Source of the DNA: Limiplasma sp036645955
Lineage (GTDB): Bacteria; Bacillota; Clostridia; Christensenellales; Aristaeellaceae
DNA length: 7,238 nucleotides
Direction: 5' to 3'
Assembly: GCA_036645955.1 (NCBI GenBank)
Contig: JAVXND010000102.1
Coordinates: forward strand, 1-7,238
Shown here: one piece after another, positions 1-5,541 of the stretch
Numbering within the stretch: the stretch's first letter is position 1
How the letters are laid out: each line of letters starts with the position of its first letter
Notes under the pieces: generated by a model
What the model was told of the DNA's origin: nothing
Seen by the model: only the letters and a program-made list of their open reading frames with translations
The model's database searches: none
Position numbers and translations under genes: made by a program

Positions 1-433
1 CTTCGGCATTCACGGGCGGCATAGCGCCAACCCCAGCGCCAGCGCCGTTTACTGGTGACATAGCGCCTGCATACGCACAATTCACAGGCGGCATAGTGCC
101 AACACCCGTGCCCACGTCCGCGCCATTTGCAAACGGCATAGCGTCCACGCCCGTTCCCACGCCCGCACCATTCACGGGCGGCATAGCGCCAACCCTCACC
201 CCCGCGCTATTTACAAACGGCATAGCACCAACGCCCACCACCGCGCCATTCACAGGTGACATAATGCCCGCGCCAACACCCGCGCCCGTGCCATTTACAA
301 GCGGCATAGCGCCAACAACCGTGCCATTTACAAACGGCATAGCGCCAACGCCAACCCCCGCGCCCGTGCCATTCACAGGCGGCATAGCGCCCGCGCCACC
401 CCCCACCCCCGCGCCATTCACAAGCGCCATAAC
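1..433 (-). repeat. In-frame degenerate tandem repeat, AMPPVNG-(GA/GV)n, at least 11 copies
   Basis: Read on the minus strand, the repeat core is Ala-Met-Pro-(Pro/Phe/Leu)-Val-Asn-Gly followed by a tail of Gly-Ala, Gly-Val or Gly-Thr dipeptides. Successive unit lengths from residue 248 are 15, 15, 11, 15, 13, 13, 15, 15, 11 and 13 residues, then a cut unit at the window edge. Lengths differ only by whole dipeptides (six bases), so the frame is never broken. Copies diverge by point changes (for example IMSPVNG, TMPPVNC, AMPFANG), so the array is not freshly duplicated. Confidence 0.88.
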
Positions 434-1174
434 CCCTGCCCCCGTCCCCACAGTCGGCAAAGCGGGTTCAGACGCTTGCACATAGGGCAGCGGGTCCAAC
501 GCAGGCAAAAACACCTCGCGCGGCAAGTGCGGCATTGCACCCTGCTCGCGCCCCCTCCCCCCTCGTTCCCTTGTGGGGATCAGAGCGCTCATGTCCGCCG
601 CCTCCGCGTTCCCGTCTGCCCGCCCGCGCCTCCCCATTTCCGCCGCTCCCGCACGCGCACGCGCACCCTCGTCCCCTTGCGGCGAAAGCACCGCATGCTC
701 ACGTTCATGCAGGTGCGCCGCCTGCCGTGCCGCCTCCGCCTTCTTTTCCGCCTCGCACAGGGCAAGCTTCTGTTCTCTCGCCCCGCGTGATAGCTTTTCA
801 CAAAGCGCTAAAATCGCATTTTTCGCGTCCATCAAGCTGCCTGCACTTTGCTGCACACACAGGCCAATCATTTGCGGGCTCGGCTCGTCCCCGTCCGAAA
901 CGAGCAATAGCGCCTGCAAGCGTTCGGGCGCAAAAACCGAACGCGGCGCTTCTGCCGTAATCGCGGCTTCTCCGCGCGGATTCACACGCGCGGTGCCAAG
1001 CTCGCGCAACTCTCCTCCGCCTGAATACCAAAAAGCGCGCAAGGCAGCCGTTCGTAAGCCCCGCGCGTTTATTTGAAGCTGTGTTTGTCCGCCGCGGCTC
1101 TCCAAGCGAGCATAGCCGCTAACCCCGTTTTGCATGGGCTTGAGCATAATCAAGCGCTGACTGATGTCGGACAT
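1..1174 (-). CDS. Unrecognised protein with N-terminal beta-rich domain and C-terminal AMPPVNG repeats (3' end outside window)
   Basis: I do not recognise this gene. The minus-strand frame is open from the ATG at 1174 to the window edge: 391 codons with no stop, so the C-terminus is missing. The start is supported by GGAGG at 1188-1184, nine bases upstream. Residues 1 to about 108 look like a compact, strand-rich domain with pieces such as SGYARLESRGG, LQINARGL, FWYSGGGELRELG and VNPRGEAAITAEAP. About 115-160 is helical and charged (KLALCEAEKKAEAARQAA). About 160-247 is a disordered-looking linker rich in Arg, Gly, Ala and Glu. From residue 248 on there are at least eleven repeats of the AMPPVNG type. 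The N-terminus has no signal peptide or membrane segment. It lies 95 bases downstream of the VanW-domain gene on the same strand, so probably in its operon. Heavy use of GCG and GGC codons sets it apart from its neighbours. The reading frame is well supported; the function is unknown. Confidence 0.8.
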   Translation of the reverse strand, partial: MSDISQRLIMLKPMQNGVSGYARLESRGGQTQLQINARGLRTAALRAFWYSGGGELRELGTARVNPRGEAAITAEAPRSVFAPERLQALLLVSDGDEPSPQMIGLCVQQSAGSLMDAKNAILALCEKLSRGAREQKLALCEAEKKAEAARQAAHLHEREHAVLSPQGDEGARARAGAAEMGRRGRADGNAEAADMSALIPTRERGGRGREQGAMPHLPREVFLPALDPLPYVQASEPALPTVGTGAGVMALVNGAGVGGGAGAMPPVNGTGAGVGVGAMPFVNGTVVGAMPLVNGTGAGVGAGIMSPVNGAVVGVGAMPFVNSAGVRVGAMPPVNGAGVGTGVDAMPFANGADVGTGVGTMPPVNCAYAGAMSPVNGAGAGVGAMPPVNAE

Positions 1175-1183
1175 ATGCGTACC

Positions 1184-1188
1184 CCTCC
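1184..1188 (-). promoter_or_regulatory. Ribosome binding site GGAGG for the repeat-protein gene
   Basis: On the minus strand GGAGG is followed by nine bases and then the ATG at 1174. This site fixes the start of a gene whose stop codon lies outside the window. Confidence 0.7.
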
Positions 1189-1212
1189 GCCCCTCTGAGG
1201 GGCTTATGCCCC
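1189..1212 (-). promoter_or_regulatory. Two mutually exclusive hairpins just upstream of a ribosome binding site
   Basis: In minus-strand RNA order, GGGGC-AUAA-GCCCC (from 1212 to 1199) can form a 5-bp stem. The same GCCCC arm extended by one base can instead form GCCCCU-CAG-AGGGGC (from 1203 to 1189), a 6-bp stem. The central CCCCUC could also pair with GAGGGG inside the ribosome binding site (1187-1182). The pairings are seen directly; a regulatory role is inference. No U-tract follows, so these are not obvious terminators. Confidence 0.4.
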
Positions 1213-1269
1213 TGCCTTTAAGAGGAGGATATGCGGCGGCGGCACAGCCCATGCGGAAATTGATGGGAA

Positions 1270-2610
1270 CTAGCTCTCTTTGAAAATACCGCAGGTGAGC
1301 ACGCCATCGCTGATGAAAAATTGGTAGCGGATGGCAAAGGGCAGCGTGTTCTTCATCAACAGGTTGATTGCGCCTCCGCCCACCGCCGCGTCAAAGCCCT
1401 TTTTGGCGTAATAGATGCCCACATCCGCATGCACCCTGCGGTGCGGAACCAGCAAGGGCAGTTGAATGGTGGTAATGTAAAAGGTGGTATTCACTTGACA
1501 GGTACCGCCGCCGTAGCCCCAAAGCGCATGAGGGCTCATGATGGGCGCACGGTGATAGCCTGTGGATTTCAGGTAGGGGCCAATCACGCTGTTTTGATTG
1601 TATTCCTCACCCGGCTGTAGCACAGTGCCGTTAATCAAGCTCGAGGAAAGACGAATGTTCCAGTTGCGCCCTTGATAGTTCACCGTGTGAATGCCCACCG
1701 CATAGTAGGTGGTCATCACGCTGATTAAATCGCCTACCTTTGCCTCTTCATAGGGCACCACAGGCAGGATATATGCCACATCTTTTTCATGAATATACCC
1801 TGTGGTACGCCAGTACGGCAGAGGATAGCGCCCTTGCGCATCCAGCTTCTGCGTACAAATGGCCGCGCCGGGGTTCACCGTAGCCAGCACGGAGTTATCC
1901 TCCATGCTGTAAATATCGGTGGTGTGGTTGACAAAAACGAGCTGAGGCTGAATCTCCAAGCCCGGAATTTCCCCGGCGTAGGGATCAATGCGGTCCCACT
2001 TAAACAGGTTGTCACAGCGTATGTAGCCATAGCTTGCGCCATATTTGGCAAAGCACCAGTCCCCTTCTACAACGCTCACAATCACCTGCTTATAGGTGGG
2101 CACGGAGGAAACGCGGCGGCTGCGCTCATCGGGCTGCTCATACATGCCTGCATGCGCTACCGCATAGGCATAGTAGCCCTCCCGAAAAGCCTCTTTGCCG
2201 CCAAAGGCCGCCTGGTTAGGCTGTACCTCTTCCTCTGGCGTTTCAATCAGCTTGCCCGTTTCTAAGGTACCCGTATATTCGCGCACATCATCCAAATATT
2301 TGGTCATGACATAGCCGTCGTTACGGTCGGTGCGCACCTTGCACCATTCGTCCTCAAGCTCCAAAATATACACGTAGGCGTTTGCGGGAATGCTTCCGCA
2401 GCCATAGGCATCTGCGTTGGGTGTGCGCCGCATTTTCAGCGCAACGGTAGCCACAGCAACGTATTTCACATCCTGCGCCGCTTCGGTTTTGTTGCTTGTT
2501 GGCTCCTGTGTGCCGCTTGTTTCCTGCGCCATTGCAAGCACCGGCTGTACTGTGACCAAAGCCGTCAGTAAAAAACACAGCAGGCAGCGTGTCAGACTGT
2601 TTTTGTTCAT
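1270..2610 (-). CDS. Secreted protein with SH3-like domains and a C-terminal VanW domain
   Basis: A 446-residue exported protein. Residues 1-28 form a signal peptide: basic N-terminus, hydrophobic core LLCFLLTALVTV, then A-M-A before Gln29 as the likely cleavage site. Bacterial SH3-like domains lie at about 49-106 and 147-204, each with a W-C core and an ending such as DGYV or YGYI. A more divergent third one lies at about 223-280. The VanW domain covers about 315-435, with the family signature GGGTCQVNTT (367-376), then GFDAAV (405-410) and NTLPFAI (421-427). VanW takes its name from vancomycin-resistance clusters, but most VanW proteins are unlinked to resistance and their biochemical role is not settled. 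SH3 domains usually bind cell-wall material, so action at the wall is inferred. The frame also has a TTG at 2652, rejected because it has no ribosome site and lies almost at the predicted transcript start. ATG codons at 2613 and 2610 are adjacent; 2610 is better spaced. Confidence 0.9.
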   Translation of the reverse strand: MNKNSLTRCLLCFLLTALVTVQPVLAMAQETSGTQEPTSNKTEAAQDVKYVAVATVALKMRRTPNADAYGCGSIPANAYVYILELEDEWCKVRTDRNDGYVMTKYLDDVREYTGTLETGKLIETPEEEVQPNQAAFGGKEAFREGYYAYAVAHAGMYEQPDERSRRVSSVPTYKQVIVSVVEGDWCFAKYGASYGYIRCDNLFKWDRIDPYAGEIPGLEIQPQLVFVNHTTDIYSMEDNSVLATVNPGAAICTQKLDAQGRYPLPYWRTTGYIHEKDVAYILPVVPYEEAKVGDLISVMTTYYAVGIHTVNYQGRNWNIRLSSSLINGTVLQPGEEYNQNSVIGPYLKSTGYHRAPIMSPHALWGYGGGTCQVNTTFYITTIQLPLLVPHRRVHADVGIYYAKKGFDAAVGGGAINLLMKNTLPFAIRYQFFISDGVLTCGIFKES

Positions 2611-2617
2611 CATAAAG

Positions 2618-2622
2618 CTCCC
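2618..2622 (-). promoter_or_regulatory. Ribosome binding site GGGAG that decides the VanW-gene start
   Basis: Minus-strand GGGAG lies four bases before the ATG at 2613 and seven before the ATG at 2610. It supports these over the upstream TTG at 2652, which has no comparable site. Confidence 0.6.
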
Positions 2623-2670
2623 ATCGTTCCTTGTTGGCGCTTTCTTCCTCAAATGGAATTGCGCTCATTC

Positions 2671-2700
2671 ATTATAAGTTCTACCGATTGCTTTCGTCAA
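2671..2700 (-). promoter_or_regulatory. Sigma-A-type promoter for the VanW-gene operon
   Basis: On the minus strand the -35 box TTGACG (2700-2695) and a perfect -10 box TATAAT (2676-2671) are separated by 18 bases. The start of transcription would fall near 2664, giving a leader of about 50 bases before the ATG. Confidence 0.75.
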
Positions 2701-2716
2701 TAGAAGATACGGATGT

Positions 2717-2748
2717 CAGCCGTAAATTTGAGTAGAATTGTGCGGCTG
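2717..2748. repeat. Inverted repeat CAGCCG / CGGCTG between divergent promoters
   Basis: Six-base perfect arms at 2717-2722 and 2743-2748 are separated by 20 AT-rich bases, between the two outward-facing promoters. It could be a regulator site, but arms this short may arise by chance. Confidence 0.25.
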
Positions 2749-2809
2749 CCTCCCTTCGCATCACTGCTTCATTTGCACTTCTTAGTTAAAAAAAACCCAC
2801 GCAGACACA

Positions 2810-2838
2810 TGGACAAACCCTTGCCCATGCTGTATAGT
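2810..2838 (+). promoter_or_regulatory. Sigma-A-type promoter for the GGDEF-EAL / EamA operon
   Basis: The -35 box TGGACA (2810-2815) and the -10 box TATAGT (2833-2838) are separated by 17 bases. The predicted transcript start is near 2845, leaving about 40 bases before the ATG at 2885. This is too short for a known cyclic-di-GMP riboswitch. Confidence 0.65.
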
Positions 2839-2870
2839 GAGCTTGCCTCATTTTTTGTCGAAACCCTGCC

Positions 2871-2877
2871 AAGGAGG
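2871..2877 (+). promoter_or_regulatory. Ribosome binding site AAGGAGG that decides the GGDEF-EAL start
   Basis: A near-perfect site seven bases before the ATG at 2885. It argues against the in-frame GTG at 2837, which overlaps the -10 box and would lie upstream of the transcript. Confidence 0.85.
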
Positions 2878-2884
2878 TATTTTG

Positions 2885-4405
2885 ATGCTTCAAAGTCACG
2901 TCGTACCCACCTTGCTTCCCATTGTGCCCCTTTTTTGGTTTTTATCTGCCGCGTTTCTTGCCATTTGCGCATTCAAGCAGGTGTGCAAGAAAAAGGAAGT
3001 GAATCAGCTGTTCGCACAAGCGCCAAATCAGCCGTTCAATACGCCCAATCAGCCGTTCTATACGCCCAATGAACAGCAAACCCAAGAGCGCTGCGCTGTT
3101 GCACAGCAAAGAGCGGCACGCAGTCAAGCAAAGCAGCGCCATTTCAGCGAAAGCGCGGGCATACTCAACCGAAATGGCTTTGTGCAATACACACGGCAGC
3201 TGCTGGATCAGCCTTCAAAATGCCATTTTACCATGGTAACGGCAAGCATCGACCGTTTTTGTTCCCTCCGTGAGCTGTTTGGCAACACAGAATGCTTGCG
3301 CTTGGTCGCCGCCCTTGGTACCGCCCTTCGCACACAGCTTTTAAACAAGCAAGCCACCTTCGGCCATTTAGGCGGCGATTGCTTTGCCTGCTGCATACCC
3401 AACAGTTTGGCAAACCCGAAGCAGATTTTGCAAATCATTGATGCAAGCCTTGCACTGCACTTCAAGGATCACGAATTGATTGCCAAAATAGGCCTTTACG
3501 AGCTTGACGACCTCACCCTTAGCGTAAACGATATGCTCGACCGCACGCTCATGGCTTTGCACTTTCTAGGCAGTGATCCGCTCAAGCGCTACGCCTATTA
3601 CGACTGCGCCCTTAAACAGCGCAAAGAGCTTGAACAGCGCATTGTCACCGACACCCCCGCCGCCCTGCGAAACCATCAGTTCAAGGTTTATTATCAGCCC
3701 CAATACTCCCTGCAAACCAACCGTATTTCAGGCATGGAGGCCTTGGCACGCTGGGAGCATCCCGAGTTTGGCTTCATTCCCCCCGCACTGTTCATTCCCT
3801 TGCTAGAGCAGAGCGGCCTCATTTCACGCCTGAGCGAGTTTGTCCGCAACGAAACCCTATCGCAAATTGTGCGTTGGAAAAACGAGCTTCATCTTGATTT
3901 ATCCGTTTCGGTCAACATATCGCGCTTGGATACCTTTGAAGAAGGGTTTGTGGAAAAGCTGGAGCAGGAGCTTCACAGGTTTGAGCTTTCACATGGGGCA
4001 TTGCGGCTTGAAATTACGGAAACAGCCTACATTCAAAATGAAACGCACATGGTGCGTGTGGTCAATGCGTTGCGTCAAGCGGGCTTTAGCGTTGAAATGG
4101 ACGATTTTGGAAGCGGCTATTCCTCCCTTAACACCCTCAAGGATCTGCCTGTGGACACGCTCAAGCTGGATATGAGGTTTCTGCTTGGCACAAGCGGCGA
4201 GCGCGGAAAAATCATCCTCCTTTCCGTTGTGGAAATGGCCAAAAGTCTAGGCTTGCGGGTGATTGCCGAGGGTGTGGAAACGCGCGAGCAATTCGAACTG
4301 CTCAAAAGCATTGGCTGTGAATGCATGCAGGGATATTATCGCAGCAGACCCCTCCCAACCAAGGAAATCACCGCGCTCCTACAGGCGCAGCTGCTTTGCA
4401 AATAA
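2885..4405 (+). CDS. Membrane-anchored degenerate-GGDEF / EAL cyclic-di-GMP phosphodiesterase
   Basis: A 506-residue protein. One hydrophobic segment at about 9-30 anchors it in the membrane, followed by a basic stretch and a short PNQPF repeat at 47-60. A GGDEF domain (about 88-220) is degenerate: the signature is GGDCF (163-167), and the usual DxDxFKxxND region reads S121-I-D123-R-F-C, losing the first metal-binding Asp and the conserved Lys. It is therefore probably not a cyclase and may be a sensory or GTP-binding part. The EAL domain (about 257-502) keeps the family's catalytic set: E285-A-L, N344 (SVNIS), E376 (LEITET), D406-D407 (DDFGSGYSS), K427, E462 (AEGVET) and Q482. Known EAL enzymes hydrolyse cyclic-di-GMP to pGpG, so phosphodiesterase activity in the cytoplasm is likely. 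It is the first gene of a probable two-gene operon with the transporter 22 bases downstream. No PAS or other recognised sensor domain is visible. Confidence 0.92.
   Translation: MLQSHVVPTLLPIVPLFWFLSAAFLAICAFKQVCKKKEVNQLFAQAPNQPFNTPNQPFYTPNEQQTQERCAVAQQRAARSQAKQRHFSESAGILNRNGFVQYTRQLLDQPSKCHFTMVTASIDRFCSLRELFGNTECLRLVAALGTALRTQLLNKQATFGHLGGDCFACCIPNSLANPKQILQIIDASLALHFKDHELIAKIGLYELDDLTLSVNDMLDRTLMALHFLGSDPLKRYAYYDCALKQRKELEQRIVTDTPAALRNHQFKVYYQPQYSLQTNRISGMEALARWEHPEFGFIPPALFIPLLEQSGLISRLSEFVRNETLSQIVRWKNELHLDLSVSVNISRLDTFEEGFVEKLEQELHRFELSHGALRLEITETAYIQNETHMVRVVNALRQAGFSVEMDDFGSGYSSLNTLKDLPVDTLKLDMRFLLGTSGERGKIILLSVVEMAKSLGLRVIAEGVETREQFELLKSIGCECMQGYYRSRPLPTKEITALLQAQLLCK
3023..3070 (+). 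repeat. In-frame 21-base tandem repeat (PNQPF[N/Y]T) in the juxtamembrane linker
   Basis: Two 7-residue units, PNQPFNT and PNQPFYT (3023-3043 and 3044-3064), are followed by the start of a third (PNE). The two DNA copies are nearly identical, which suggests recent slippage in the linker between the membrane segment and the GGDEF domain. Confidence 0.85.
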
Positions 4406-4427
4406 ACCATAAAGGAAACGATGTACA

Positions 4428-5360
4428 ATGAAAAAAAACATACGCGCCAACCTGCTCTTGCTGCTCACGGCGCTTATTTGGGGTGTGGCCTTTGTTGCGC
4501 AGGATGTTGCCATGGACAGCTTGGAGCCTTACGCGTTCAACGGGATTCGTATGGCGCTGGCGGCGCTCGCATTGCTGCCCGTGGTGTTTTGGATGGATCG
4601 GCGTTCTGCCCGCGCCATCCAAAACCATGGGGAAGCGCCTTCTTCTGGCGTTCCTTTTTCCGCCATGAGCGCGCAGCAGCGCAAAACCCTGCTGCAGGGC
4701 GGCCTTTGCTGCGGCCTGATGCTTACCCTAGGCAGTACCTTTCAGCAAATGGGCATTATGCTGGGCACGGGCGCAGGCAAAGCGGGCTTTGTTACAGCGC
4801 TCTACATTGTGCTGGTGCCTCTGCTTGGGCTTCTTGGCGGCAAGCGCGTGAAATGGTTTGTTTGGCTTGCGGTGGCCATCAGCGCCGTAGGGCTGTATCT
4901 GCTGTGCGTAAAGGGCAACCTGACCATTGAGCCTAGCGACGGCTACCTGATTTTAGGCGCGTTTTGCTTTACAGGGCACATTCTGGTGGTGGATCATTTC
5001 AGCCGTAAAACGGACTGTGTGAAAATGAGCTGCTTTCAATTTTTTGTGGTTGCGGTGCTTTGCTTGGCGGTATCTGCGTTTACAGAGCATCCCACATGGG
5101 CGGCCATCAAGGCCTGTGCCATTCCGCTCATCTATGCGGGTGTGTTCAGCGGTGCCATTGCTTACACAATGCAAATCATAGCGCAAAAGGATACCGACCC
5201 CACCATTGCCTCGTTGATCATGTCGCTGGAAAGTGTTTTTGCGGTGATTGCGGGCTGGCTGATTTTGGGCGATGTGCTTACCCCTAAGGAATTTTTAGGC
5301 TGTGCCGCCATGCTTTGCGGCATTGTGCTCGCGCAGTGGCCTTCCTCCAAAAAAGCATAA
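4428..5360 (+). CDS. EamA/DMT-family membrane transporter
   Basis: A 310-residue integral membrane protein of the drug/metabolite transporter superfamily with two EamA halves. Ten hydrophobic segments can be read at about 8-28, 34-54, 90-110, 118-137, 142-161, 171-189, 201-218, 231-249, 262-281 and 287-305, the usual number. The N-terminal half shows the typical LIWGVAFVAQ and FNGIRMALAAL patterns. The second half ends with SLESVFAVIAGWLILGD, close to the conserved LEPVFA-type motif before the last helix. A hydrophilic insert at about 56-88 between helices 2 and 3 is longer than in many relatives. Substrates of this family range from amino acids to metabolites and drugs and cannot be told from sequence. 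The ATG at 4428 follows AAAGGA at 4411-4416, spacing 11 bases, slightly long. It lies 22 bases after the GGDEF-EAL stop with no terminator between, so they are probably co-transcribed. A perfect hairpin terminator follows. Confidence 0.92.
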   Translation: MKKNIRANLLLLLTALIWGVAFVAQDVAMDSLEPYAFNGIRMALAALALLPVVFWMDRRSARAIQNHGEAPSSGVPFSAMSAQQRKTLLQGGLCCGLMLTLGSTFQQMGIMLGTGAGKAGFVTALYIVLVPLLGLLGGKRVKWFVWLAVAISAVGLYLLCVKGNLTIEPSDGYLILGAFCFTGHILVVDHFSRKTDCVKMSCFQFFVVAVLCLAVSAFTEHPTWAAIKACAIPLIYAGVFSGAIAYTMQIIAQKDTDPTIASLIMSLESVFAVIAGWLILGDVLTPKEFLGCAAMLCGIVLAQWPSSKKA

Positions 5361-5381
5361 GCGGCATACAGGTTTTGCGTA

Positions 5382-5417
5382 ACAAAAGCACATTGCGTAC
5401 AGCAATGTGCTTTTGTC
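5382..5417 (+). terminator. Rho-independent terminator after the EamA gene
   Basis: A perfect 15-bp stem, 5382-5396 with 5402-5416, has the loop GTACA. The A-run and T-run lie in the outer stem (inner stem GCACATTGC/GCAATGTGC, then TTTTGT). It closes the plus-strand operon 21 bases after the stop codon and could also work in the other direction. Confidence 0.85.
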
Positions 5418-5463
5418 GTCCGTGGCGGGGTTTGTCCTTTTTTGGTACTTTTCTGTGAACTGC

Positions 5464-5492
5464 TTGACCCGTTCCGCTCATAGGTTTATACT
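5464..5492 (+). promoter_or_regulatory. Sigma-A-type promoter for citrate synthase
   Basis: The -35 box TTGACC (5464-5469) and the -10 box TATACT (5487-5492) are separated by exactly 17 bases. Transcription would start near 5499, leaving a leader of about 40 pyrimidine-rich bases. Confidence 0.8.
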
Positions 5493-5525
5493 GAAAACCT
5501 CTTCTTTTTTTCCCGCTCTTTTTTG

Positions 5526-5532
5526 AAGGAGG
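5526..5532 (+). promoter_or_regulatory. Ribosome binding site AAGGAGG that decides the citrate synthase start
   Basis: Only three bases separate this site from the first ATG (5536), while nine separate it from the second (5542). The second ATG is therefore the likelier start. Confidence 0.65.
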
Positions 5533-5541
5533 CGTATGGTA

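Noticed and set aside
96..485. Plus-strand 129-residue Pro/Thr/Ala-rich frame through the left repeat region
   Set aside because: It is the mirror of the minus-strand repeats and has no clear ribosome site. The minus frame has a proper start, a non-repetitive N-terminal domain and continuous openness.
573..1076. Plus-strand frame of 167 residues
   Set aside because: It lies opposite the well-supported minus-strand gene, and its Ser/Ala/Arg-rich product looks like a shadow of GC-rich coding DNA.
1221..1263. Plus-strand AGAGGAGG followed by ATG and a ten-codon frame
   Set aside because: The ribosome-site match is good, but the frame stops after ten codons, lies in an intergenic gap between minus-strand genes, and has no promoter or terminator in support.
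2611..2652. Longer TTG start for the VanW-domain protein
   Set aside because: There is no ribosome site, it sits about a dozen bases from the predicted transcript start, and it would put charged residues ahead of an otherwise normal signal peptide.
2837..2884. GTG start extending the GGDEF-EAL protein by 16 residues
   Set aside because: The GTG overlaps the -10 box TATAGT, so it would be upstream of the transcript. AAGGAGG at 2871-2877 points to the ATG at 2885.
4421..4930. Overlapping plus-strand frame starting seven bases before the EamA start
   Set aside because: Its product has no membrane pattern or recognisable family, while the 4428 frame is a full-length ten-helix EamA transporter in the same DNA.
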